Part shown: in pieces, positions 1 through 7,876 of the stretch
Position numbering within the stretch: the first letter of the stretch is position 1
Layout: every line of letters starts with the position of its first letter
Assembly: GCA_034434835.1 (NCBI GenBank)
Contig: DAOTXX010000088.1
Location: 31,752 to 95,751, forward strand
Direction: 5' to 3'
Origin: JBGLNJ01 sp034434835
GTDB taxonomy: Bacteria; Chloroflexota; Anaerolineae; Fen-1058
DNA: 64,000 nt
Notes under the pieces: generated by a model
Database searches by the model: none
Told to the model about the DNA's origin: nothing
Seen by the model: the letters and a program-made list of their open reading frames with translations, nothing else
Translations under genes and position numbers: made by a program

Positions 1-8
1 CGGAGAAA

Positions 9-218
9 ATGATCCGGTATGAACTCATCATCTACTGGAGTGAAGAAGATGACGCCTTTATCGTTGAAGTGCCTGAGCTGCCGGGTTGCATGGCGGATGG
101 CAAGACGTATCAAGAAGCGTTAGCTAATGCCCAAGTCATCATTCAAGAGTGGATTGAGACAGCAAGAGAATTGGGACGGCCGGTTCCGGAACCAAAAGGG
201 CGGTTGGTCTATGCATAG
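9..218 (+). CDS. HicB-family antitoxin-like protein
   Basis: A 69-residue protein with the short HicB fold signature: an N-terminal beta strand (MIRYELIIYWSEEDDAF), then VPELPGCMADGKTYQEAL and a helix rich in Ala and Glu. HicB proteins neutralise the HicA RNase toxin and often bind DNA. This one is only the partial-RNaseH-like domain, without an added C-terminal helix-turn-helix. The start is ATG with GGAGA just upstream. A hicA partner would be expected before position 1 and cannot be seen; none follows. It may also be an orphan HicB-like protein. Confidence 0.75.
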   Translation: MIRYELIIYWSEEDDAFIVEVPELPGCMADGKTYQEALANAQVIIQEWIETARELGRPVPEPKGRLVYA

Positions 219-315
219 AGGCCTGGGAGAATAACATTGCTGAATACCTGCACGCCTGGAGGCGTCCTTGTCATGTCGGCCATGGCGGCGCACTATAGCG
301 AATTCTGGAAACAAC

Positions 316-645
316 ATGAACGCAATTGAACCCGAGACGATCACTCTTGTCGAAGGCCCACCGCCCGAGTTCAGACAAGTGCCAGACCTGTGGCCGCTGT
401 CCATCCTCGAGGCTCCGCAGCTTTCCCTGCCGGCCTATGTCCAGATGCGAACATTCAGCGGCCCCAAGATGTTGGGACGTTGCCAACGCGCCTGGCGCCA
501 AGATCGTCCGGTCAAATTGGACTTTGCCGACGAAACCGGCCTGCGCCGACAAATCAACGTCGTCGCTGCGCGATGGACTGAAGTCGAAGAAGGGCACGTG
601 CTGCATTTATGGGTTCAGCTTCCGGCGCAGCCACCGGAAGAATGA
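316..645 (+). CDS. hypothetical protein, about 109 aa
   Basis: Not recognised. The frame is open from 268, but the ATG at 316 is preceded by a purine-rich CTGGAA and gives a protein beginning MNAIEPETITL. It is soluble, with no membrane segment or signal peptide, and has a compact C-terminal half (VKLDFADETGLRRQINVVAARW) suggesting a small beta-rich domain. It ends 26 bases before the dehydrogenase start and is probably co-transcribed with it. Confidence 0.5.
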   Translation: MNAIEPETITLVEGPPPEFRQVPDLWPLSILEAPQLSLPAYVQMRTFSGPKMLGRCQRAWRQDRPVKLDFADETGLRRQINVVAARWTEVEEGHVLHLWVQLPAQPPEE

Positions 646-671
646 CGCGGGTTCAACGACAGGACAAAACG

Positions 672-1559
672 ATGGAAACCATCACGGTCATCGGCGCAGG
701 CATCATGGGCGCGGGGATCGCGCAAGTGGCCGCTATACACGGCCACCCCGTCATCCTGTACGACATCGAACTGGCGGCCATCGAGCGAGGGATGCTGCGC
801 ATCAAGAGCAGTCTGATGCGCGAGGTGGAAAAAGGCGCGCTTTCCGCCGAGGAGGCCCAAGCCGCACTGGGGCGTGTCCGGCCTGTCGTGGACACGCGGT
901 CGCTGTGCGCCACCGAGTGGGTCATCGAGGCCGCGCCCGAAGACCTGGAAACCAAACGCCTCATCTTTTGTGACCTGGACCATCTGTGCGCCGAAACGGC
1001 GATCCTCGCCAGCAACACGTCGTCACTCTCGATCACAGCGCTGGGCGGCGCCACCCGACATCCCGAGCGTGTCGTGGGGATGCACTTTTTCAATCCTGCG
1101 CCAGCCATGCCGCTGGTCGAAGTCGTGCGCGGCGACCGCACCGCCGACCAGGTCATCGCCGCGACGATGGACCTGGCCCGACGTTGGGGCAAGACGCCTG
1201 TGCAGGTCCAAGACACGCCGGGGTTCATTGTCAACCGCGTGGCATGTCCGTTTTACCTGGAAGCGCTCAAGTTGTTGGGCGAGGGCGTGGCCGATGTCGA
1301 GACGATTGACCGTATCGTGCGCGCGGGCGGCTTTGAGCTGGGGCCGTTCGAGTGGTTGGACCAAATCGGCCTGGACGTGAATTTCGCGGTGACGCAGAAC
1401 ATCTATCACGCCTTCTTTGACGACCCGCGCTATCGCCCCCACCCGATTCAAAAGCGGATGGTGGACGCGGGCCTGTTGGGCCGCCAGACCGGGCGAGGAT
1501 TCTATGACCACACTCCATATCGCGTGCGCCAAGATTTGACCACCGACAACCGTTCATGA
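672..1559 (+). CDS. 3-hydroxyacyl-CoA dehydrogenase (3-hydroxybutyryl-CoA type)
   Basis: NAD-dependent oxidation of (S)-3-hydroxyacyl-CoA to 3-oxoacyl-CoA, as in beta-oxidation or butyrate metabolism; cytosolic. The Rossmann nucleotide site GAGIMGAGIAQ lies near residue 10. The family segment HFFNPAPAMPLVEVV carries the catalytic His, and TPGFIVNRVACPFYLEAL begins the C-terminal helical domain. The 295 residues match the stand-alone HBDH family. The ATG at 672 is chosen over upstream starts because it places the Rossmann strand at the N-terminus and has AGGA 7 nt upstream. No other beta-oxidation gene is adjacent, so the substrate chain length is open. Confidence 0.93.
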   Translation: METITVIGAGIMGAGIAQVAAIHGHPVILYDIELAAIERGMLRIKSSLMREVEKGALSAEEAQAALGRVRPVVDTRSLCATEWVIEAAPEDLETKRLIFCDLDHLCAETAILASNTSSLSITALGGATRHPERVVGMHFFNPAPAMPLVEVVRGDRTADQVIAATMDLARRWGKTPVQVQDTPGFIVNRVACPFYLEALKLLGEGVADVETIDRIVRAGGFELGPFEWLDQIGLDVNFAVTQNIYHAFFDDPRYRPHPIQKRMVDAGLLGRQTGRGFYDHTPYRVRQDLTTDNRS

Positions 1560-1577
1560 CAGTGGAGTCACAAGCCT

Positions 1578-1784
1578 TCACCGCGTCCGGTTGATGAGGT
1601 GATCGAGCGCCAGGTATAGCACAAGGATCGCGCCCAGGACAAACAGCAGGAGCATCCACCAGGGCATCGGCACGAACACGACGATCCGTAGCCGTGTGAG
1701 GACAAACCACAACACGGCGACGGCGACGATCGCGATCAGCAGATTGGACAGACGTTCCCTCACATTGCGCCTCACGTATCCCAT
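1578..1784 (-). CDS. small two-helix membrane protein, 68 aa
   Basis: Not recognised. Two hydrophobic helices (LLIAIVAVAVLWFVLTRL and WWMLLLFVLGAILVLYLAL) separated by a short Pro-Met-Pro turn, with an Arg-rich N-terminus that should stay cytosolic. The start overlaps the 3' end of the CpaF-type ATPase gene by 13 bp, so the two are translationally coupled. That suggests a membrane partner or accessory for the ATPase, but this rests only on position. Confidence 0.6.
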   Translation of the reverse strand: MGYVRRNVRERLSNLLIAIVAVAVLWFVLTRLRIVVFVPMPWWMLLLFVLGAILVLYLALDHLINRTR

Positions 1785-2782
1785 GTCGGCTTTGCGCCAG
1801 TCGCTTCTAGCCGATCCTGGTCCACATTATACCGGAAGAGCGGCTGGAGGACATGGCGATCGTTTTCGAGTCCGCGCAGTTCGGTGATCTGTGTGATGCG
1901 GCGACCTGCAGGCAGTTTCTCCTGATACACGATCAACCGTAGACCGGATACGATCAGACGGCGGATCTCGGCCAGACCCAGACCCAGATTCGCCATCAGA
2001 CACATCGCTTCCAGTTTGGTCAGCGCATCCTCCGTGCTGTCGGCGTGCAGGTTCATCAGACCGTCGTGCCCGCGGCTCATGATCTGGATCGCGCGCATCG
2101 CCTCCGGCCCCCACACCTCGCCGATCACCAGCCAATCCGGCCTCATGCGTGAGGCCACCTCGATCAAATCCGCAAAGGGGACATTCGCCGGACCATCTGC
2201 CTCAAGGTAGAGGCAACGCGGATGCTGCACCTGCATCTCGTGGACCGCCTCGACGACGACGAGTCGCTTGTCCGGCGGGATCAGTTCGGCGATGCGGTTC
2301 GCCAGCGTCGTTTTGCCCGAGTTGGCGCCGCCCGCGATGAGCAGGGTCATGTTTGTGCGGACAGCCCTTTGCAGAAACTCGTAAGCTTCTTGGGTGACGC
2401 AGCCCCACTTGAGCAGGTTTTCCCACGTGACGGGCTGCGCGCCCCAGGCCAGCATGTGCCGAATGACCAGGCACGGACTGTCGGGCGCGGTCGGCGGGAT
2501 CACGGCCATCATGCGTGAACCGTCCGGGAAACGCACGTCGGCATACGTTTTATCTGGGCCGAGCCGGATGCCGTCCAGCGCGAGAATGGCATCTATCAAG
2601 GCGCGAACATCTTGCTGTGTTTTGAATGGCGAGGGAATATCCAGCAGTTGCCAGTCCGAGTCTGGAGCGCGTCGTTCAACGTATACGTGGTCGGGCGAGT
2701 CCACGATGATCTCGGCAACGTCTTGATCCTGGTAAAGCGGAGCTAGCGGCCCCAGCGCGGTTAACAGCTCTTGCTCGTTCAT
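1772..2782 (-). CDS. CpaF/VirB11-type secretion ATPase
   Basis: Hexameric ATPase of the type II/IV secretion superfamily that powers Tad pilus assembly, DNA transfer or related machines. It has an N-terminal domain (about residues 1-130), Walker A GGANSGKTTL near 152, and the Walker B region RPDWLVIGEVWGPEAM followed by the His-box segment GLMNLHADS. The 336 residues are short for CpaF and nearer TrbB/VirB11. The usual partners (TadB/C, CpaE, pilin, VirB channel genes) are absent; only a tiny membrane protein overlaps its end. The specific machine is therefore unknown. Confidence 0.88.
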   Translation of the reverse strand: MNEQELLTALGPLAPLYQDQDVAEIIVDSPDHVYVERRAPDSDWQLLDIPSPFKTQQDVRALIDAILALDGIRLGPDKTYADVRFPDGSRMMAVIPPTAPDSPCLVIRHMLAWGAQPVTWENLLKWGCVTQEAYEFLQRAVRTNMTLLIAGGANSGKTTLANRIAELIPPDKRLVVVEAVHEMQVQHPRCLYLEADGPANVPFADLIEVASRMRPDWLVIGEVWGPEAMRAIQIMSRGHDGLMNLHADSTEDALTKLEAMCLMANLGLGLAEIRRLIVSGLRLIVYQEKLPAGRRITQITELRGLENDRHVLQPLFRYNVDQDRLEATGAKPTWDT

Positions 2783-2896
2783 CGTTTCCTCCTGCTTGCC
2801 AGATTTGCATCCAGTTTAGCACCCATTGGCAGTGCGCCGCTTCCGCCATTCCCACAGGGGTGAACCTGTGCAAAACCACAGGGGATATGACAAGTA

Positions 2897-3328
2897 TTAC
2901 GGTCGGCGCTGAATCCAGCCGCGCTGCAGCGCCAAGGTCGCCGCTTCGGTGCGGGAGGACGCGCCGGTTTTGTTAAAGACGCCGTTCATATGGAACTGGA
3001 TCGTGCGCTCGCTCAGTCCCAGGCGGTAGGCGATCTCTCTATTCGTCAGTCCTTCGGCGGCAAGCGTGAGCACCTCGAACTCGCGGGGCGAGAAGGGATG
3101 CTCACTCGGAGGAGGCGTTTGGAGCGTGGCGGCAAGATCGCGCGCTTCGGCCAGGGCCTGGCGCGCCAGTTCGCTCAACACGGCCACAGCGGCATGGGCC
3201 GGATAGTTGTTGGGGGGGAGAGCACGCTCGTACACGCGAGCCTGAGCCAGGAGCAGGTCTAGCGTGTCTGTCAACTCGGTGAGTTGAGGGGGCAACGGTG
3301 TAGCCTCGGATGTTTTCCCGGCAGTCAT
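2897..3328 (-). CDS. LuxR/GerE-type transcriptional regulator
   Basis: A 143-residue DNA-binding protein. The C-terminal two-fifths form a LuxR-type helix-turn-helix (FSPREFEVLTLAAEGLTNRE, then LSERTIQFHMNGVFNKTGA). The N-terminal 80 residues are helical and Leu/Ala-rich, with no receiver Asp or ligand-binding motif. It lies upstream of the ATPase gene on the same strand, 114 bp away, so it could regulate that pair. Signal unknown. Confidence 0.85.
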   Translation of the reverse strand: MTAGKTSEATPLPPQLTELTDTLDLLLAQARVYERALPPNNYPAHAAVAVLSELARQALAEARDLAATLQTPPPSEHPFSPREFEVLTLAAEGLTNREIAYRLGLSERTIQFHMNGVFNKTGASSRTEAATLALQRGWIQRRP

Positions 3329-3407
3329 AGGTCACGCGCGCGACAGTTGTTGGACGATCGAGCCACAGCCAACATGGTTAGCATGCATTGGTGTAAACTT
3401 TAGCCCC

Positions 3408-3456
3408 GGAGTGCGGCCTTCAGGCCGCGTTTTATGCAGGCTGAAGCCTGCACTCC
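3408..3456. repeat. double-hairpin palindromic repeat in 3329-3609 intergenic
   Basis: GGAGTGC at 3408 pairs with GCACTCC ending at 3456. Inside are two smaller palindromes, GCGGCCTTCAGGCCGC (3413-3428) and TGCAGGCTGAAGCCTGCA (3435-3452). The arrangement resembles an intergenic REP-type element. The rest of the 3329-3609 gap shows only a weak promoter-like pair near its end. Confidence 0.7.
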
Positions 3457-3520
3457 AACCTCAAGTTGACACGCATGGGTTAGCATGATTCTAGCACAAA
3501 AAGACTTGAGCACAATGGCT

Positions 3521-3549
3521 TTGCGCGTTGACGCGGATTCTGTTATAGT
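3521..3549 (+). promoter_or_regulatory. candidate sigma70-type promoter
   Basis: TTGCGC (3521-3526) and TATAGT (3544-3549) are separated by 17 bp, about 60 bp before the GTG start of the phosphodiesterase. Only two hexamers support it. Confidence 0.4.
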
Positions 3550-3609
3550 TACCTCCGCTTACCAATATCCACTACCTAATACTCAGTACCCAACACCAAA
3601 GGACGAATC

Positions 3610-5253
3610 GTGAATTGTAAGGTGTTGATCATTGGCCTGGACGGCGCGACGTGGACCAACCTGCGCCCGTGGATCGAGCAGGGCAAGCTGCCTCATCTGG
3701 GCAAGCTGGTGGCCGAAGGCGCGTCCGGGCCACTCACGACGACCATCCCGCCGGTCTCGCCTTCGGCGTGGGTGTCGTTTGCCACCGGCTGCAATCCGGG
3801 CAAGCACGGCGTGTTTGACTTTGTCTTTCCGCGTCAGAACGCTTACGACATCGGCGTGGTCAATGTGAACATGCGCGCGGCGCCGCCATTCTGGCAAGTG
3901 ATCGAAGACGCGGGTGGACAAGTAGGGTTGGCGAGCGTACCGATCACTTTTCCGCCGCAGCCGATCCAGGGCTGGACCGTGTGCGGCTTTATCGTGCCGA
4001 ACGAGCAGGCCGCGTACACTCAGCCGCCAGAGCTGAAACAGCAAATCAAAGAGGCAGGCCTGGTCTGGCCGCTGCACGAATTCGAGGGCCATCGCAGCCG
4101 TGACCCGCGCAAGTTCTTGCAGGACATGCGCTCCTTTGATGAATCGCGCACTCGGGTCGTGACCTGGCTGATGAAAACGCGCCCGTGGGATTTGGTCGCG
4201 TTTGTTATCAAGACAACCGACACGACCCAGCACGAAGTCTGGCATCTGCTCGACCCACAGCATCCGCGCCACGATCCAGAGATGGCGGCAACAGTGCAAG
4301 ATGACATCGTCGCTTTTTTTCAGGCGATGGATGCCTGCGTCGGGCAACTGGTCCAAACCGCCGGGCCAGAGACCACCGTCATCGTGATGAGCGATCATGG
4401 CGGCGGGCCGTTCGAGAAATTCTTTCACGTCAACAACTGGCTGGCGGCACAGGGCTGGCTCAAGTTCAAGCGCACGCCGCTGGCTCTGATCAAGCGCGCG
4501 ATGTTTGCGGCCGGCTTTACGCCGATCACCGCGCTCAAGATCGTCAACCGGTTACGATTGGGACGATTCCGCAAGAACGTCAAGCGCGGGCGCGGGCGCG
4601 GGTGGCTGGGGCAACTGTTCCTCAGCTTGCGCGACGTGGATTGGACGCGCACGCAGGCGTTTTCCATCGGCAACTTTGGGCAGATTTACCTCAACACCCG
4701 AGGCGTTCGACCGCAAGGCATCGTCGAGCCGGGCGCCGAATACGAAGTGGTGCGCGAGCGGATCATCCAGCAGGCGCTCGCCTTGCGCGATCCCGAATCG
4801 GGCGACGCCGTCATCCACGCCGCGTACAAGCGCGAAGAGCTTTACCATGGCGCTCGATTGAGCCACGCGCCCGACATTATCTTGCACACCGACCGCGCCA
4901 GGTACGTGTCATTCGGTCATGCCGATTTCGGCAGCAATAAGCTGATCGAGCCTTCCATCGGACAGACCGGACATCACACGATGGATGGGATCGTCATCTT
5001 GCGTGGGGCCAGGATTCCGGCCGGGACGCGCCTCGAAGGCGCGAACATCGTAGATATTGCGCCGACGGTGCTGGCGCTCATGGGCTTGCCGGTGCCAGAG
5101 ACGATGGACGGCAAGGTTTTGTTTGGGATGGAAACACGAAGCGCTGGAACACGTGAACGAGACCGCCGGGAAGTCGAGAGCGAGAATCCCTACTCCGAAG
5201 AAGACGAAGAGCAGGTGATGGAGCGCCTGCGTGAACTCGGATACGTTGCGTGA
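3610..5253 (+). CDS. alkaline-phosphatase-superfamily phosphodiesterase (type I NPP-like)
   Basis: Metal-dependent phosphohydrolase/phosphodiesterase of the nucleotide pyrophosphatase fold. Metal ligands and nucleophile are recognisable: LIIGLDGATW (first Asp), TIPPVSPSAWVSFATG (nucleophile region), TTDTTQHEVWHLL, VIVMSDHGGG (Asp-His pair) and a late GQTGHHTMDG His. The 547-residue length fits the family. The GTG start at 3610 has AAAGGA 6 nt upstream. The C-terminus ends in an acidic ERLRELGYV tail that recurs in the paralog at 7877. It is followed without a gap by a GT2 glycosyltransferase, suggesting a cell-surface lipid or glycan role; the substrate is unknown. Confidence 0.88.
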   Translation: MNCKVLIIGLDGATWTNLRPWIEQGKLPHLGKLVAEGASGPLTTTIPPVSPSAWVSFATGCNPGKHGVFDFVFPRQNAYDIGVVNVNMRAAPPFWQVIEDAGGQVGLASVPITFPPQPIQGWTVCGFIVPNEQAAYTQPPELKQQIKEAGLVWPLHEFEGHRSRDPRKFLQDMRSFDESRTRVVTWLMKTRPWDLVAFVIKTTDTTQHEVWHLLDPQHPRHDPEMAATVQDDIVAFFQAMDACVGQLVQTAGPETTVIVMSDHGGGPFEKFFHVNNWLAAQGWLKFKRTPLALIKRAMFAAGFTPITALKIVNRLRLGRFRKNVKRGRGRGWLGQLFLSLRDVDWTRTQAFSIGNFGQIYLNTRGVRPQGIVEPGAEYEVVRERIIQQALALRDPESGDAVIHAAYKREELYHGARLSHAPDIILHTDRARYVSFGHADFGSNKLIEPSIGQTGHHTMDGIVILRGARIPAGTRLEGANIVDIAPTVLALMGLPVPETMDGKVLFGMETRSAGTRERDRREVESENPYSEEDEEQVMERLRELGYVA

Positions 5254-6239
5254 TTATAGACGTTCAGAAAAAATTGATGGATACCATCGCTCTCTCCATT
5301 ATCCTTCCCATCTATAACGAAGCTGGCGCGTTGCCCGGCCTGCGTACCGAACTGACCGCGGTGCTTTCGTCGCTGGGCCAAAGCTACGAGATCATCGCCG
5401 TGGATGACGGCTCGTGCGACGACAGCCTGGCTGTCCTCAAGCAATGGGCGCAGGCCGATCCCCATTTGACTGTCATCTCGCTGCGGCGCAACTTTGGGCA
5501 GACGGCAGCGTTTGCGGCAGGTTTTGATCACGCATGCGGTGAGGTGGTGATCACACTGGACGCCGACGGGCAAAACGATCCGGCCGACATCCCCCGGCTG
5601 CTAGCCCGGCTCGACGAAGGTTACGACATCGTCTCTGGCTGGCGACAGAACCGCCAGGAGCCGTTCTTCCTGCGGCGGTTGCCGTCCATCGTTGCCAACT
5701 GGCTCATCTCGCGCACAACCGACATCAAATTGCATGACTATGGCTGTTCGCTCAAGGCGTACCGGCGTGAGGTGATCAAGAATGTGCATCTCTATGGCGA
5801 ACTGCACCGCTTTATCCCCGCGCTGGCTTCGTGGATGGGTGTTCGGGTCGCCGAAATACCGGTGAATGACCGCAAGCGCGTGTACGGCAAGAGCAAAGTC
5901 GGCCTTGATCGAACCGTGCGCGTCATGCTCGACCTGCTGACGGTTGCCTTTTTGTTGAGCTATAGCGCGCGCCCGATGCAGTTGTTCGGCGGGCTGGGAT
6001 TGGTCTCCGTCGGGATCGGCACGCTGGTGGGGTTGTACCTGACCATTCTCAAGTTGTTTTATGGCGTCAGCTTATCGAACCGCCCGCTACTGTGGTTAGC
6101 GGTGTTGCTCATCGTCATCGGTGTGCAATTCATCTCGATGGGGCTGATGGCGGAACTCATCAGCCGAACGTACCACGAGACCCAGAACAAGCCGATCTAT
6201 GCGGTGCGCGAGATCGTCCGACGCGGTGCAGGGCGGTGA
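5250..6239 (+). CDS. family 2 glycosyltransferase, DPM1/ArnC-like, membrane anchored
   Basis: Transfers a sugar from a nucleotide or polyprenyl donor at the cytosolic face of the membrane. The GT-A domain has SIILPIYNEAGALPGL at the start, the nucleotide segment VDDGS, the metal-binding DADGQNDP and the acceptor region KAYRREV. Two C-terminal transmembrane helices (about residues 233-260 and 275-300) are typical of GtrB/DPM1-like proteins. The GTG at 5250 overlaps the upstream stop and implies coupling; an ATG at 5277 is a possible alternative because neither has a strong ribosome site. It probably works with the preceding phosphodiesterase in surface polysaccharide or glycolipid metabolism. 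Confidence 0.9.
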   Translation: MIIDVQKKLMDTIALSIILPIYNEAGALPGLRTELTAVLSSLGQSYEIIAVDDGSCDDSLAVLKQWAQADPHLTVISLRRNFGQTAAFAAGFDHACGEVVITLDADGQNDPADIPRLLARLDEGYDIVSGWRQNRQEPFFLRRLPSIVANWLISRTTDIKLHDYGCSLKAYRREVIKNVHLYGELHRFIPALASWMGVRVAEIPVNDRKRVYGKSKVGLDRTVRVMLDLLTVAFLLSYSARPMQLFGGLGLVSVGIGTLVGLYLTILKLFYGVSLSNRPLLWLAVLLIVIGVQFISMGLMAELISRTYHETQNKPIYAVREIVRRGAGR

Positions 6240-6422
6240 AACCTGCCTGGCGCGCCTAGTCCAGATTTGATCACGCCTTCAGAGCGCCACTACCTCAGAA
6301 GCTCATTTAGCAGTATAATGACAGGGGTAGAGTGATCTCACCTGTGCCATGCATCTCTGTCTGTTGGGCAACATTCCCTTGTTCTCCATCATACCGTTTG
6401 ATATTGCGATAGGGAACGCACC

Positions 6423-6719
6423 GTGCAGTATAACTTTGAATGGGACCCATCGAAAGCGAAAGAGAATCTCCACAAACATAAGGTCAGTTTTGAGCGTGCT
6501 TCCCAAGTCTTTCTTGACCCATACATGCTATCTATTGAAGATGAGGAACATAGTGAAGCAGAAGACCGCTGGATAACTCTGGGAATGGACAAAAATGGAT
6601 TACTTCTCGTTGTCCACCACACTTTTCGCCAAGTTGACCCGGACAACTGCAACATTCGGATAATCTCTGCCCGAAAACCCACAAAGAGAGAAGCAAAGCA
6701 ATATCATACGAGGTTATGA
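6423..6719 (+). CDS. brnT: BrnT-family toxin
   Basis: A 98-residue RelE-fold RNase toxin of the BrnT family. Signature segments are FEWDPSKAKENLHKHKVSFE at the N-terminus, DRWITLGMD in the middle and IISARKPTKREAKQYH at the C-terminus. A GTG start is used; a TATAAT about 105 bp upstream (6314-6319) may be its -10 box. Its stop overlaps the next ATG by 4 bp, the standard BrnT-BrnA order. Confidence 0.92.
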   Translation: MQYNFEWDPSKAKENLHKHKVSFERASQVFLDPYMLSIEDEEHSEAEDRWITLGMDKNGLLLVVHHTFRQVDPDNCNIRIISARKPTKREAKQYHTRL

Positions 6720-6922
6720 GCATGAAAAAGGAATACGATTTCTCCCAGGGGGTGCGCGGCAAGTTCTATCGTCCCAATGTTCGACTCAACCTTCCGGTTT
6801 ACCTGGACGATGACATTGCTGAATTCATCCAGAGATATGCAAAGCGGAAAAAAGTTGATGTGCAAACAGTCGTGAACGAGATCTTGCGCAGCAACAAGGA
6901 AATGCTTCAGGCGCTCCGATAG
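6716..6922 (+). CDS. BrnA-like / ribbon-helix-helix antitoxin
   Basis: A 68-residue partner of the preceding BrnT, starting in a 4-bp ATGA overlap. The N-terminus MSMKKEYDFSQGVRGKFYRP is shared by many short toxin-linked antitoxins. The C-terminal VYLDDDIAEFIQRYAKRKK fits a ribbon-helix-helix DNA-binding end (VDVQTVVNEILR). Such antitoxins neutralise the toxin and autorepress the operon. Confidence 0.85.
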   Translation: MSMKKEYDFSQGVRGKFYRPNVRLNLPVYLDDDIAEFIQRYAKRKKVDVQTVVNEILRSNKEMLQALR

Positions 6923-7065
6923 GACTGCAAGAGCGGAGAATACCCACACACCGACCACGCCCTATATACATGGCGTTTGGACGCAGACTGTGGCCTCATT
7001 TCGCGTGGCAGCATGCTACAGTATTGACCGACCGTTGATGACAGGCGATGCCATGGGAGAAACCC

Positions 7066-7845
7066 ATGCCGGAATCGTATAACAAAATTGCAGAAGGCAT
7101 CGTCAAGGGCACCGTCCCGATGGTAGCCAGCTTTGTCGAGCGCTACGTCTCGGACGACGAACCGGGCTTTTTCGCTGGCGAGCGGGAGCATATCGAAGGC
7201 GACATCCGCGTTCACGTGACGATCTTTGGGCACCTCGAGCAGGCCGACTCAATGCACCTGGGCGTGGTGGACTTGCAGCAATTGCCCGAAGGGCGCGTGT
7301 GGATGGTCGTCGGCGTGCTGCCCACCGTGACGGACGGCGAAGCCTGGCTGAACGATGTGTACTCGGCGATGGTGCGCCGGATGGCGGCGCGGCTGGTGCA
7401 GTTTGGCTTTATTGATGCGCCCAACCGCCCGCGGCTCAAACCCGGCTCGCCGCTGACGCTGACCCAGGTCGCTCAGGCGCTCAAGCCGGCCCGGCCCGCG
7501 CCCACACCCTCTCCTGCTCCACCTCCAGCGCCAGCGCCGGCCGCCGAGCAACCCAAACCAGCCCCAGCCGCTGCGCCGGCTGAACCCGTTCGACCGGAAA
7601 AACCCGCTGCCGCGCCAAGTGTCAGTCAAGCCGCGCCACCTGCGCCGGCCCCCCAGCCCGCTTTTGTTCAACCCGCGCCGTCACCGGCAGTGCTCTCGGC
7701 CTCCCAAGTCACTTCGCCCCCACCGAGCCTGCTGGGCCAGTTCCCCACCCAACAGCTCGACCTGGTGCTCACGATCGTCATGGTGTTCATTTGGGCGCTG
7801 GCGTGCGGAGTGTTATTTTACCTGCTGACGCTGTTACTCAAGTGA
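7066..7845 (+). CDS. hypothetical protein: soluble domain, Pro/Ala spacer, C-terminal TM
   Basis: Not recognised. About 140 N-terminal residues form a soluble alpha/beta domain. An 80-residue low-complexity spacer of Pro and Ala follows (PAPTPSPAPPPAPAPA), and a single C-terminal helix (LVLTIVMVFIWALACGVLFYL) anchors the protein, so it is tail-anchored with the domain in the cytosol. The ATG at 7066 is preferred over 7048 because GGGAGA lies 6 nt upstream. It ends 31 bp before the second phosphodiesterase and is probably in its operon. Confidence 0.65.
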   Translation: MPESYNKIAEGIVKGTVPMVASFVERYVSDDEPGFFAGEREHIEGDIRVHVTIFGHLEQADSMHLGVVDLQQLPEGRVWMVVGVLPTVTDGEAWLNDVYSAMVRRMAARLVQFGFIDAPNRPRLKPGSPLTLTQVAQALKPARPAPTPSPAPPPAPAPAAEQPKPAPAAAPAEPVRPEKPAAAPSVSQAAPPAPAPQPAFVQPAPSPAVLSASQVTSPPPSLLGQFPTQQLDLVLTIVMVFIWALACGVLFYLLTLLLK

Positions 7846-7876
7846 GCCAGGCATTGGTCGCTGTGTCCCAACCGAT

